From contig CM055278.1 of the NCBI GenBank assembly GCA_029237695.1, forward strand, positions 67,881,188-67,945,187: a stretch of DNA of 64,000 bases, in the 5' to 3' direction. Source of the DNA: Conchocele bisecta (Eukaryota > Mollusca > Bivalvia > Lucinida > Thyasiridae). The first letter of the stretch is position 1, and each line of letters starts with the position of its first letter. Positions 1 through 11,399 of the stretch are shown piece by piece. Under the pieces are notes generated by a model. It saw only the letters and a list, made by a program, of their open reading frames with translations. It had not been told where the DNA came from and made no database searches. The position numbers and the translations under genes were made by a program.

Positions 1-894
1 GTGACGTCACGCTTTACTGACCAATGCAACTACTGTACTTAACGTAATGTCATATGTGACGCCAACCTATGTATAATGAAAGTTAGTAAACTACGTGTAT
101 ATGTGATTACATGAACTATTAGGCTAACACAAAAGGCGAACAATACTTTTGTCCGTATATTTATACTGAGGTGTCACGTTGCATCACTTTTAGTTATAAT
201 ACATATAGTGTGTCGACCCAGTTGAATCCATCTATTGCCGAACTGGTACTATTGGTTATACTAATGAAATACAAGTAGTATAGTAATGATAGTCGGGGCC
301 AGTTATGATCGTCTAAGAGCGTATTGAATGTTTGGAATGTATCTGTGATATACCCTGTTACAAATCCAATAATACTGGCGGAATGCTACTGGACTTCATC
401 CAGTAAAGTCACTGATGCTGCACTCCGCGCCGGTGAGTTTCACGTCGAAATATGCGCCGGATTCCATACGAATTCCCATTCAGCTATATGCAAAAGATAC
501 TGCATAAACACATGTTCGTATAGTAACCTGCGCAAGACATTTGCGCCGGATACTAAACGAAACTCAGAGTAGGGCTGAGTGGCATCTTGTCAGACAACCG
601 GTGCATTTGTGACGTGCAACACGCTACACCGGTGCGAAGCGCTGCGCCAGTGATAGCGACGTGTAATAGTTTAGGCGCTGATCGATACATTATTAACATC
701 AAAGGACTGAACGTCTAGAAATTATTCGCAGTATGTGTTTGTGGATGACACATAGACTAATAATTAATCTAGAGTGGAAAGTGTTTCGCGAAAAATAAAC
801 GCGGGAATTTCACAGCAACAACAACAACAATATAATGGAAAACGAAATTCGTGCACCTAACCATGGAGTTACGAATCGCGAATAATCGAGTATG

Positions 895-1475
895 GCGGTT
901 AATCGATCCGTCAAATAAAGTAGCACTTGGATTATTGCATGGACAAAGATACAGAGTGTGATAATTAAGACTGGACGCCAAGGGGAGATCTGACATTTTG
1001 CAAATCAATATGCTTCTTTGCTTTATCGTGATAAACATGTATACCGAAGTTGGCTACGATTGGTCAAGTAGAACTTGAGTTATTGCTTGGACAATTTTAC
1101 ATAGTGCGAAAATTAATAATGGCCGCCAAATAGAGATAAATTATCGGAAAATTGTGAAAAGGAATCTTCATGTCTTCGATCGGTTAAGTAGAACGTTAGT
1201 TATTGTGTGGACAAGAAGACAAAGTGCAACAAATAAAAATGACCGCCAAGGAGAGATAAGTCATCAGAAATTTGGAAAATCAATAGGTTTATTCGTCTTG
1301 CCGTGATAAACATGTATACCGATTCTGGTTCGATCAAGTAGAACTTGAGTTATTGCGTGGGCAAGGATACCGAGAGCGAAATGGCCACCAAGGGGTGATA
1401 TGAAATCGGGTTAAAATGTTTATCGTGTTTGGTTACGATACGTCAAGCAGAACTCTTGTTATTGCGTGGGCAAGC
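895..1475. repeat. Diverged tandem array, about 110-150 bp units
   Basis: Four to five copies of a unit recur at about 920, 1068, 1189, 1338 and 1447. Each contains 'gtagaacttgagttattg', then '(g)tggaca', then a 'atggccgccaaggggaga' like block. Spacing is irregular (about 109-149 bp), so units have gained and lost sequence. No coding potential was seen. Confidence 0.7.
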
Positions 1476-1589
1476 TGTGCCCGCCCGCCCGTACATGGTA
1501 AATACATAACGCGCCCCGTTTTTTTCAAACGGGCGTATAAAAATCAAACAAAACATTTATCACACTGATAAGGCGATCAAGATATTGGA

Positions 1590-1740
1590 ACTAGTTTATG
1601 GCATAAAAACCGTGGTTTAAAAAGGTTCAACCCACAAAATGTGTCCTGCGACCGACATATGCTCATTTGCATAAAATCGGTCAGACCTCAAAGTTGGATG
1701 TTGGTTGTAAAATTATTCGCGAGCGCTCGAATAAAAATGG
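1590..1740 (+). repeat. Dispersed repeat, second copy at 40490-40645
   Basis: About 150 bp is shared in the same orientation with 40490-40645 in a CCDC39 intron. The best conserved core is 'acatatgctcatttgcat', followed by 'ttggatgttggttgta'. The element type is not recognised. Confidence 0.6.
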
Positions 1741-2562
1741 AAGACGGTTACAAATTGTAAGATATCCCACAGCATAAGTTGACATGTATACACATGTCAA
1801 GCATATACATTGTATCTAATTGTACAGTAACTGTATGTGTAGCTAATATATAGTTCTCCGTTATGATTGAACCCGACACATACGTTGAGCTAGCTCAGCT
1901 AGGTTTCGCAGATGTTGGGAGATACAAGGTGGTCGAGTGTCAGCGAGTGTCTGATGCACAAAAGCCATGGTCGCCAAACCAAGGTTAATGTCGCCCGAAT
2001 GACACTCCAGATGGATAGCCATCATGAGGAAGCTATTGGAGAAGTTTGGTAATAAGCCAACTAACGGGTGAAGGGTTATTCAACATTCTGACATAATTTG
2101 TGACGCCTACGACGACGATGTCGGAATTATGACTGTCATGTCTCACTTACCACTAACGAGTGTGAGACAAACACATTATCAGGTAACTAGCTTTGTATTT
2201 GTCGAATACGTACTGATTGATAACAATATTGTATCAGGCATTGACCTGATACGAATATCAGGGTTACAACTAACTGATGTTTCATTGATCGAACGGCGTC
2301 ACATGTCTTTACCAAATGAAATGAGGTCAGCTTAATGAACTCACGGAAACAAGTATGCATTCATTTCCACAAAAAAAACAACGTCCTAATTGCTCATTAT
2401 GTAACCTAAAATATTACCTGATAAATCGAATAACACGTTAGTGTCGTTTGGAATCAATTGTATAAGGCACCACTTGGAAACGGTAGGAATTCCTCGGCAA
2501 GCAAAAGACACTAGCCTGGTACTTTTTTTATATACATTGTACAACATGCAAATGTTGGAGTT

Positions 2563-2987
2563 TTAAAAATGGTAAAGTGACATACTCTTAATATCTGTTG
2601 CCTCCGACTGATATACCGGGGCATGTGCTTGAGTAGCAATCGCCGGGGCGGGCTTGACTGGTGGCATGGGTCCGAAATGGGACCACTGTCTGATGACATT
2701 GTGAAATGCCTCTCCTGGACTTCGGAAATATTGTCGAACATCGCAGTGGCCATACAGAACGTAATTATTGGTGATTTTTCCCGTGCCAATACCCAGCTGG
2801 ATGTACGTGCGGATAGCCATAATGGCGGCATCGTTCGGTGCATGTTCGGCGAAGTCACCCATGACGGCGAACGATACTGAGATGTTATTCCAGCCAAAAG
2901 TATGGGCCCCCTCTCTGTCCCAACCGCGTCCCTCGTACACACGACCATCTTGTCCCACGAGGAAACTGTATCCAATGTCATCCCATG
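2563..2987 (-). CDS. Exon 3: C-terminal half of PGRP domain and tail
   Basis: Continues the PGRP domain with 'AWDDIGYSFLVGQDGRVYEG' (zinc-ligand Tyr kept), 'GAHTFGWNNISVSFAVMGDF' and 'NYVLYGHCDV' (second zinc-ligand His kept). The position usually filled by the zinc-ligand Cys in 'ACPG' reads 'RSPG', so Ser replaces Cys. Known: Cys-to-Ser at this site abolishes amidase activity in PGRPs, leaving binding. After 'WSHF' comes a Pro/Ala-rich tail of about 40 residues ending at a stop at 2563. No clear AATAAA signal was seen just downstream. Confidence 0.88.
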
Positions 2988-5900
2988 CTACAATAATAGG
3001 CCAAATCGAAGATTTGCATTACTGTCACCTAAGTTTATAATAGCAGATAAGAAAACACCAAATGGTGCGAAATCGCAAAGTATTATGGTATACAAACTAG
3101 ATGGGCGCAGTCCGCATGTCGTGCTCGCTGATGCTTTGATAGTATGCTAAAAAACATTAACAAAAAAAACCAACTTTAACCAAATACTTTAACCTGGACG
3201 TACGTACGTACGTACGTACGGACGGACATAATAATAGTGCAAGTAGAGACTGGCCATATTTGGGCGATTCGGTTGTGTTATAAAGTAAAACTAGGTTAAT
3301 GTGTTGTAACATACTACAGACAGGACAATGATGCGGGTTGCTTCGGCTTTCTTTGGTATCGCTACAAGGGCAGCAGCTCAGCTCGGACACGAGCTCGCAT
3401 CGCAAGAAATTCAGCACTTTTAGTAACGTTAACATAAATATTTGACGGGAAGTGCACACGTCCAGTTGATGATTATCGCTATCTTGCTGAAATACATGCA
3501 TGTAGAACATACGCAAACGTGACCGAATACATTTGCTTCTACGCTGATAATGATGCTTGATTTGGTTGGAACAGTTTACTTGCGAACTATCTATGTGCAA
3601 TTCCTATCCTACTACTACTAAGTGCACATTACATCCATTACAGATCAAAGTTGCACTAATGGCATACAGTGGAACCTCTCTAAATGGACACTGAGAAAAC
3701 AGAAGTGATCTTGTTTTTTGAGGAGTTTCTTGGTCATTTATTAGCACAATTTATCGCATAGCACACGACAATGGCTCAGAATGATCAAATGCCCGATTTA
3801 CAGTGAAATCTCTCTAAGCCAGACACCCTGGAGATCTCACAGGATGACCGGTCTAGAGAGGTTTCAATGTAAAATATATATTGTAATTTTTAGATATGTC
3901 TGCTGCAGTCACCAGTCTGCTTTTGGTTGCAAAATAAACCGGGTAATTTAAACTGTACACTACAGCCACTGTACAGCTTGGTCTGTACTTGTAGTAGAAA
4001 TCACTTAATTTAATATACAAGTAACTAATCACATACCGTTTGTTTTCATATGTAGGTCCTGAATTACATTGACTTCACGCTTCCCGTGTGTCAATGTGAA
4101 TGTTTCCCGCCCAAGTGTCGCATGTATAAACACAACTGGTACCGGAGTTGGCAGCTTCGCTACTTTATTTGGTGGTTTAGCTTTCCAATCATGCCGTGAT
4201 ACAAATCTCTCTTCCGCTGACATTGTCAGCCCTGCAATGAAATTAGTGTATTCCTGTCAAAAGCAATACATTGAGAATACAAGGCCAGTGTCCGTTGATA
4301 TTAACTTTATCCGGCATGGCCTGGAATTCATACCGTTTCCTAGTCGAGACTGACACTAGACTGGCATTGTGTGTATCTGGTATTGGTTTATGCTAGCCGA
4401 TGGTCAAATATAAAACAGTTTTGTGTTGAAATGAAAGCGGACTTGTTTACCTTGCGTCATTACACTGACGTAGTGGATAACATCATGAAACGCCGTTCGA
4501 CCAATGCAAAGTCAATTTCAATTCCTTGTAACCAAGATATCCGTATCGGGTCAATGTCTGATATGACATTGTGTTATCAGTCAGTATACGTATTCAGCAA
4601 ATGCAAAGCTAGTTACATGATACAAGACGACGTCAAGAGATCCATGATCATCATGATCATATGCCAGACACCAACAAACAAAAACACTTTACAAATGCGC
4701 TCTGTCTGTTGCACGTGTTCGTTTCTGCCACGGACAGTATTCCATTTGGACTTTGAAATGCACCTGAGCCTGTAATTATGATATCATAATGTGATAGTAT
4801 GCGATTTGGACCGTGAAATACACCTGAATTATTTACAAAGACCAGTTCGGTCAATCAGCTACATACATGATATATTCCGTGCCGTATGGATCGCGGGTTT
4901 TACTAGTTATTCAGTATTTATTGAGATAAATAATTCTAGTTTTTGATTAAAATGCTTCCAGGTATGCGGATATTGATATCAAATAATGTAGTTATTAATA
5001 TAAACCGAATAAGTACATGTAAAACAAGGACGCACATGGAATTATGATATCCTAATACATGTATAATAGTACACCATTTGGACTATGAAATGCACCTGCA
5101 TACTTTTCAAAGTCCAACGGCAAAATCAATTTATGGATAGATATCTGTAAATACATAATATTAAATGCGCGCCACATAATTATGACTTGCTGTTTTATAT
5201 ACACGGCTGTTTAGAGATTTATCATTACAGAAGCAGATTGACCTGTAAGTTGCTTTCTCACCCGGGAAATATCGGTCCGAACTGTTCCCAACTGGCGGGA
5301 TTTAGACAGACCCAACAATCTTTCGGGTGGGTATTGGGTGTCTAGAATTCTGAAGAAAAAAATGTATATTCTGTGTGAATGTTCCGCTGTCACACTTTGT
5401 AAGATACACATTTAATTCAGACGGTGGTCAATTGGAAAGTGCATCTTGGAATCAGTCATGTGTTTCTTCATAAACCCCGCACCCAACCCCCGGGTGATGA
5501 CGAAATTGATGTAGTCCCCATTATTAAATGAGCTATTATGTTTAATACAGTAGCATACATACCTTTTTCTAGATCCTCTTTAAATTCATCTTCATACATG
5601 GCTTTTAGCCTTTTCAATTCAGCTTCCAGTTCTTGTGTTTGTTTCGGGTCCATATTCATAGTCCCGATATCGACTAATTTGTCCGAGAACTGTGTGCCGT
5701 ATTTAGTGTCAATTCTCTGGACGATATGGCGACACACGGCGATATCTTTTGCATAATCAATAGCCGAGCGCTTTGCATCTGTAAGATGGCTCAGTGAATT
5801 CCGCATCTCTCTGATTCTCTCAATGTCGTCAGAGTCCGTTAGATCGCATGGCTGTGGATCTTTACCCCATCCACTTATTGGTGGCGTTATGCCCGATATA

Positions 5901-6166
5901 TTTCTTAGTATTGTATACAATGACGAGATGTCAAAATCAATCGCCTGTGGGAGACCGGGTTTGTTACACGCGGCAATAATGCTGGCCTTACAAGGACTTT
6001 TTCTCGGATTATTTATTATGTAGGGCAGTAATGATGATTTCATATTTGGTACTGCTATATTATTCTTAAGTATTTCCCAGGAAACATCTCGCAATAAAGT
6101 TGTGTTAACAAATGTTAAGCGAAAGAAGTTTGACGTTTCTTCAGTACATGCACTTGTGTTTGCCAT
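2563..6166 (-). CDS. HEPN (DZIP3-type)-PGRP fusion protein, 3 exons
   Basis: Three minus-strand exons (6166-5563, 4231-4037, 2987-2563; 604+195+425 nt) join in phase to 408 codons including the stop. The ATG at 6166 follows an in-frame TGA about 27 nt upstream, supporting it as the true start. Residues 1-202 match the HEPN domain of DZIP3-like proteins; the rest is a full PGRP domain (N-acetylmuramoyl-L-alanine amidase fold, peptidoglycan binding). Seen: consensus borders (AAAAG|GTATGT, TTGCAG|GG, AACG|GTATGT, TTGTAG|CA) and matching phases. Inferred: no signal peptide and missing disulfide cysteines point to a cytosolic sensor in which peptidoglycan binding is coupled to a HEPN module. The alternative is two adjacent genes or unseen extra exons; cDNA would decide. 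Confidence 0.65.
3197..3226. repeat. Microsatellite (ACGT)n
   Basis: A run of 'acgt' tetranucleotides followed by 'ggacgg', inside the second intron of the HEPN-PGRP gene. It is a simple sequence likely to vary in length. Confidence 0.9.
3660..3872. repeat. Tigger/pogo-like MITE hairpin
   Basis: Contains 'gtggaacctctctaaa' and, about 140 bp on, 'cagtgaaatctctctaag...ctctagagaggtttcaatg', which folds back on itself. The same family occurs at 41515-41755 and 43420-43495. 'CAGT(G)GAACCTCTCTAA' ends are typical of Tc1/mariner-pogo derivatives; the class call is from recall. Confidence 0.55.
4037..4231 (-). CDS. Exon 2: N-terminal half of PGRP domain
   Basis: Begins after an acceptor with a 'ctaat' branch-like site and 'ttcattgcag'. 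Encodes the first half of a PGRP domain: 'FVSRHDWKAKPP' (usual SR-x-x-W-x-A-x-PP), then 'LPTPVPVVFIHATL', with the first zinc-ligand His kept but the usual second His of 'HHT' replaced by Ala. The loop that normally holds the conserved disulfide (C-x5-C) reads 'GRETFTLTHGKREV' with no cysteine. An ATG lies 8 nt inside the exon (4223), so a separate start there cannot be ruled out. Confidence 0.85.
5563..6166 (-). CDS. Exon 1: DZIP3-like HEPN domain
   Basis: Encodes residues 1-201 plus one base. The block from 'LTFVNTTLLRDV' through 'TILRNISGITPP' and 'DLTDSDDIERIREMRN' matches the HEPN domain of DZIP3-like proteins, a family strongly expanded in molluscs. An R-x4-H motif (R112, H117, 'RNSLSH') has the HEPN RNase signature, so catalytic competence is possible but unproven. 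The tail (about 170-201) is acidic/basic and coiled-coil-like. The donor AAAAG|GTATGT leaves one base, phase-matched to the exon at 4231. Seen: frame, motif, donor. Known: family membership by recall of conserved blocks. Confidence 0.82.
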
Positions 6167-6739
6167 CGTTCTTGTCGGCTCCTTATTGTTTCACCGATGA
6201 AGTCACGTCCTGGTCAATGTCACATATGAATATCACCCGTATATCTAATTGAGAATGTTTCGTACTCGGCATAATTATATACACGATAGAGAAGATCTAT
6301 TAAAATGTTATACATCAATATGCTCCAAGCATATCTCATAGAAAAATGCTAGCATAGACATATATTGATGTCCAGACGAATGCGGCTTACAAGACGCTAT
6401 AATAATGGTGTGTAGTTTGTGGCTGTGATTAGGGAAATGTGGCCGCTTGGGGTTTCTGCACAAACTGATCAATATAGTATCGCCGTGCTTCTAACAAGTC
6501 ATATAGATCGTTATCAGACAACAAGCGTGAGCTATATTACCATCATAACGCCAAATTCTCCAGTTACAGCCACATATAAAGACATGTTGTACCGGTGTAC
6601 ACATAATCTCATAGATTCACAACTCCGTGCAAACGTCAAACGACGCCTCCTGGCATCGTCGCAACCGATCTGTGCTGTGTAGATAAAGGTATTCCGCACA
6701 CGCTCATCGATGTACCATCCCTAAAAACTGCATGTTGAA

Positions 6740-6985
6740 CATATACACCTCCGCCTGCGCTAATATTGCCAATATTAGAATGTATTCTCTATATAATTTT
6801 ATCTTAACATACATGCACTTGCATATTGTGTTCGAAATCAAGCAGTTTGATGGACTGGGCCTGAGCTACAGCTCAGGTTCAGCCAATCAAAATACTTGAT
6901 TGCGAAACGAGATTGCCGATAGATGTTCAGAAACGTTGACATCTTGCAAGATTGACGCAGTCGGTTGTGTAGAAGGGATAACTGC
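6740..6985. repeat. MITE, 'ccgcctgcgctaat' family
   Basis: Ends are 'cctccgcctgcgctaatatt' and 'gattgacgcagtcggttgtg', in inverted orientation. The interior has a small hairpin around 'cctgagctacagctcagg'. Other copies are at 8413-8900 (carrying a nested element) and 54618-54842 (inside CCDC39 intron 16). Confidence 0.65.
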
Positions 6986-7139
6986 ACAAACGCATAAATG
7001 CACTTATAGGTCTCCACTTTAGAACGGCATTCAACTTCTCTGCGAACATATACTAAAACAAACTAATCGTTGGTGCAAATACATAGGGGTTATACTGTAC
7101 AGCCTTGCACATGTACTTTTAGATCGGCACTCTCGTAAT

Positions 7140-7352
7140 AGGACAAAGTGAAAGTGAATGTGTTTAACATCCCAGCGACAGTTAATGTCATATAGAGACG
7201 GGACCACAGTTTAAAGTTTCATCCGACACTCCAGTGGGATGGAAATACTATGTTAGTATTGTTCACGCCAAGGATGAGGAATGAACTCACAACCTCCAGT
7301 ATTGAATTACAATACCATATCCTCTAGGCCGAGACCCATCGCTGTGCTAGTA
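7140..7352 (-). repeat. tRNA-derived SINE copy
   Basis: Read on the minus strand: a tRNA-like head with A box 'tcggcctagagg' and B box 'gtgagttcatt', then 'ccttggcgtgaa', 'tatttccatcc', 'gtcccgtctctatatg' and a tail 'gctgggatgttaaac'. The same order occurs at 49569-49722 on the plus strand. The B box is worn, so this copy is probably inactive. Confidence 0.7.
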
Positions 7353-8412
7353 CACAACCATTCATGTTACATAAACATAATTAGAATATACCAGGAGAAG
7401 AATTCACATAAGTATAAAAGCTTGTTTTCTAATCCTGTTCTCAATTGTAGGCCTATGTATATATATCACTCTCCTCAACTTGAAATAAATATTGTTTAAA
7501 GAATATACCGGTACTAGAAGAACGTCCACAAATACTACATGTACAATCATGTACCAATATGACTTATTGTTTGCCCTAGTTTCTCGACCAATGAAAGCAC
7601 AGCATTTCGTCTCAATTACTCGCATCTTGTGAAGTTTTCGCCAATATCTATTAAATTAATCATTAAATGTTTCAATACGTGGAAAGCTATATTTATCACC
7701 AGAGGCTCCACCTTGTTGACGTAATTTCCCGTGACACGAACCATGTCACCGCTCGTGCTCGATCAGTTCATTGTCAAACGGCCAATAACGACGTAGTATC
7801 GCTATTCGAAAGCACGTTTATGGGCGGGGCTTCATTCCAACAGACATGGGCACGCGAAGAGGCTGTGCCAACAATAAGATAGCTATAGTTCACATGTTTA
7901 TTTTTTAATAAACTAACTTATTCGCTGGCGACGTTCGCTTGAAATTAATGTATTAAAATTCAATATATGAACTATAGCTATTACATGTTTGCTGTATCTA
8001 TATACATGTACATGCTTTGTCTTCTGTGTTGCATACGAATAACGATACACAGTACAAACTTGCATGTTTTATTACACTATGTACAACCACGTGATGGTAA
8101 TACAGTATATGCATGTTATATTTCCAATGTAATTTCAATTGTGTATCTGTCGTGAACTGTGACTGGAGAAACGGGGCTTATAGGTTTTGCGAACAGTGTA
8201 CTTCTAGATCAGCCTGTGCGTCCGCAGTCTGATCAATAGCTGCACTGTTCGCCATTCCATCAATGAAACACCCGCCATGATTCTCAGAAGCAATAAAGAT
8301 TCTTATCAGGCTACATGAGTGCGTTATATGGAAAGCCAAACATACGTTTTTACTAATAAGAGGTTTAATCTATTATATAGTTACGTCCTGCCTAATAATA
8401 AGTGACACTACA

Positions 8413-8900
8413 GTTTATGTACACAACCGCCTGCGTTAATCGTGCCGATAGTATCAATGTTTCTGAACATATATTAGCAATGACCTTAACTGGCAATCAG
8501 TTTGATTGCCTAAGCCTCAGCTGTGTAAGCAAATTAAGCTGCTTGACTTCAATCATAATTTATCCCATCAACACAGTGCGTATGTGCCATTAAACACGGT
8601 GCCGTGAAACATTTTTGATATCCAGACAATACCATTTTTGCATTTTACAGCCATTTGTAGGTGTTGACGGGATAAATAGAATAGTAGGTTAGTGCCGTGA
8701 ATGGGAAAACAATATCTGGCGCGGCACGGAAACGGGATGTGCTCGGCAGAGCCTCGCCCATCCCGTTTCCTGAGCTTTGCCAGATATTTTTTCCCATTCA
8801 CGGCACTAACCTACTATTCTCTATATTCAAACTTATTTTGAAGTAAAGAAAATAATAAGTATTGGCAAGATTAGCGCAGGCGGTCGTGTATTTGGCTTCG
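8413..8900. repeat. MITE with nested palindromic element
   Basis: The outer ends ('accgcctgcgttaatcgtgc' and 'ggcaagattagcgcaggcgg') belong to the family at 6740-6985. Inside, from about 8560 to 8820, is a second element beginning 'tatcccatcaacacagtgcg'. Its 8686-8817 part is a long hairpin ('tagtaggttagtgccgtgaa' against its complement). A relative of the inner element lies at 14948-15460. Confidence 0.65.
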
Positions 8901-9094
8901 CAGCAACACCGGTGATCAAAGTCGGCGATTTATCTACACAATTCGCGATGGACCGCTAAAGGCTAAACAGTAAACATAGCAGTAAATAAACGTGAATACG
9001 TAATTTTCAAACTGATAACATTAATATTGACCATAAAACACGGGCAGATAACCCCGTACAACAATTATAATTCGATCAAGTAATTAGAGTTTTC

Positions 9095-9310
9095 ATATAT
9101 GTGGCTGTGACTGGAGAAATGAGGATTATGGCATGTGTGACCAGTGTAGCTTAAATTATGATCAAATAGCACACTCCTGTAATTACTTGATAGAAGCACG
9201 ACGGGTGTTTCATTGATGAAATGGCGAACAGTGCAGATCCGGATCAGGCTGTGCGGATGCACAGGCTGATATGGATCTACACTGGTTGCAAAACACATAC
9301 GCCTGATTTA
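9095..9310. repeat. 'Gctgtgactggagaaatg' MITE family copy
   Basis: Starts with 'gtggctgtgactggagaaat', then 'gaccagtgtagct', 'gatcaaatagcacac', 'cgggtgtttcattgatg' and 'ggctgatatggatctacact'. Other copies or fragments are at 8155-8290, 18236-18450, 20430-20665, 33915-33970, 40235-40395, 48890-49115 and 49255-49475. Full copies end in the inverted sequence, suggesting a palindromic MITE. Confidence 0.7.
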
Positions 9311-11118
9311 TCTTGTCACATCCACATACATACATGTATATATTATTAAAATGTATGCATTATATCAGCCTGTCACGGTGAACTGTTAAGCGGCCCCCCA
9401 AAAAAATAATTCAACCTAGACCTCAAATGGTGTTTCCTACCGTCATGATCGACCATGGTGGTGTCTACGGCCATGTATATCCATAGACTCAAAATACTAT
9501 AATTGTTTTATTATATGACCCAAACCGCGAATATTCATGAAATCAGGAATAGTGGCTAAGAGTGTAATCACAATATCAATTGCATGTGTCAGATTTACGC
9601 GTGCGCTCTAAGGAGGTGAACAATAGGTTTGTTTACATGAATAAATTAAGGTGGCAGTCGTCACACATTTTAGGCAATTTATGGAGTTTTCGGGCATGCG
9701 ACCGCAGCCGAAACTTATTTGTGATTACATTGTATTTTCAATTCAAATATTCACATAATATGTTTGCTGCACGCACTTGCTATACATGAGAGACGATAAT
9801 AAGTTGCTGGAGGTCAATCGATGAGTGTCAAGGTCATTACCAAGGTCAGGAATGATCGAGACAAATTATCTCCCCTATTATCATATGAACCAAGTATACT
9901 TTAATGTTATGACGTTATGGCCAGTATAGCTTGATCTGACGAACGAAAAGTGGTAACAAGCAGTTGAAGTGTAAGGGATAGGCTAGAGTAGATAAGGACA
10001 CGTAGTCACTTAATCACTTATAATGTACACTATATTACATGGGGAACACGCAGGAATACATAATACATTGATATGCGAACATCACTGTACGGTGCATTAT
10101 ACTATTCAATTACAAGGTTGTAAGCCAATCGACTGTTATACTCTAACGCAACTTAAAAGCTATAGACGAATAAACTCAGTATGTGGTATCTCAATGGTCC
10201 CGTAGTGGACAATAGTATGAATGCACAAGTACTTCGATGATCGCTAATCAAAGTGAAATAACATACAAGTACAACATGGCAGAACGAACATTGGAGGACA
10301 AATGACAATCATCTGAGCTACCCCAGTGCTGGCGTATCTCAATAGATAGTGGTAACACCTGAGTATCAAGGTCACAAGGTCTGCCTCACCAGCAGTATGA
10401 GGTCTAGTCAACAATATGGCTATAATCCAACTTCAAGTGGATTAATCAATACACAATATATGTAGTCTTACTACAATCCCTTAGCCATGATAGGCCATGA
10501 TAGGCCATGATAGGAGTATTACCATACACTATCAAAGTATACATATTATGTATTGCATATGCAATGTATTTCCAAAGTCTGAATGTCAAAGTCAAAGCCC
10601 GCTGTGGTTACATCACATGGTAGCCAACAACGATAATGTTCCGGAAGCTGGTACCGGAAGTAAAGTTCCAAAGGTAGACTGTCGCGAAGTATTATTTCCA
10701 GAAGTGGTGGACCAGATGTAAAGTTCCTATGGTATCACTCGACTGTAGCAAACCGAACGTGGTGGACCGGATGTTAATTAACCATGGTAAATCAATTGGT
10801 TGTAATACCGGAAGTGGTAGAACGGACGTAAAGTTCCGATAGAATACTATATAATGGCGATTATCACGTTGGCTAAGACGCCGGGAAAAGTTTCACATGG
10901 GTGACATTCAACTCGGTGGTAGTATAATAAGATGATCTATGTATATGGTGTTTCACTTCACTAGTCGATGGCGGTGACTGTCTGCTGAACGAGATGTAGC
11001 AATCACACACTGCCTCTAAACAGGCCTGTACCCGGAGCTACGACACACACTGCGCCAGACAGACGTACGGACACTCGGATGACCTGGTACTCTGCACTGA
11101 CTGGGGTCTGCCCTCAAC

Positions 11119-11284
11119 GAGTGGACCAAAACATCCAATGTGGCTCGCTGGAGCGATCTCGAGAGGCTACAAAATGAAATGAGCCTCCAATTACTGGACG
11201 AATACGCACAGATGGACAGACAGGCTTCACAACGGACTAAAACGGGAATCGAACAACGGAAAATCACAGCTGAAATAAAATGTT
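11119..11284 (+). CDS. Doubtful coding exon, product not recognised
   Basis: An open stretch with protein-like, charged, helix-prone composition ('ARWSDLERLQNEMSLQLLDE', then 'DRQASQRTKTGIEQRKITAE') ends at a possible but weak donor (T|GTAGGT). No start codon, partner exon or family could be found. It could be an orphan exon, a transposon remnant or chance. Confidence 0.22.
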
Positions 11285-11399
11285 GTAGGTACATACCAAA
11301 ATCCTCCGTGTCATTGGTGAATATAGCACTATCCTTCTGCTACCAGAAAATATGAGTCCCAACGACACATTGCGAGACATCGCTTATATACGCACCAGC

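Larger units (their letters stand above)
1..2562. other. Region without a supported gene
   Basis: No open frame here is long enough or protein-like enough to call. The stretch holds a diverged tandem array (about 895-1475), a dispersed repeat (about 1590-1740) and a partial copy of the 'ctagcctggta' hairpin family near 2440-2520. The rest is unassigned AT-rich DNA downstream of the HEPN-PGRP gene. Confidence 0.6.
6167..11394. other. Gene-poor repeat-bearing region
   Basis: No gene is supported. The stretch holds hairpin MITEs (about 6740-6985, 8413-8900, 9100-9300), a minus-strand SINE (about 7140-7352), a triplicated 'ccatgatagg' unit (10484-10515), diverged 'ccggaagtggt' repeats (10640-10850) and one doubtful exon (11119-11284). 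The promoter of the HEPN-PGRP gene should lie just above 6166, but no recognisable core element was seen. Confidence 0.5.

Noticed and set aside
3157..3600. 147-codon minus-strand open frame
   Set aside because: It lies inside the HEPN-PGRP second intron, spans an (ACGT)n microsatellite, and has Cys/His-rich but unpatterned sequence.
5221..5354. Possible extra exon between HEPN and PGRP exons (minus strand)
   Set aside because: It has a good acceptor ('tttttcttcag'), but its only open frame needs a two-base carry-over while the HEPN exon donor leaves one base. Direct joining to 4231 fits better. It might be an alternative exon.
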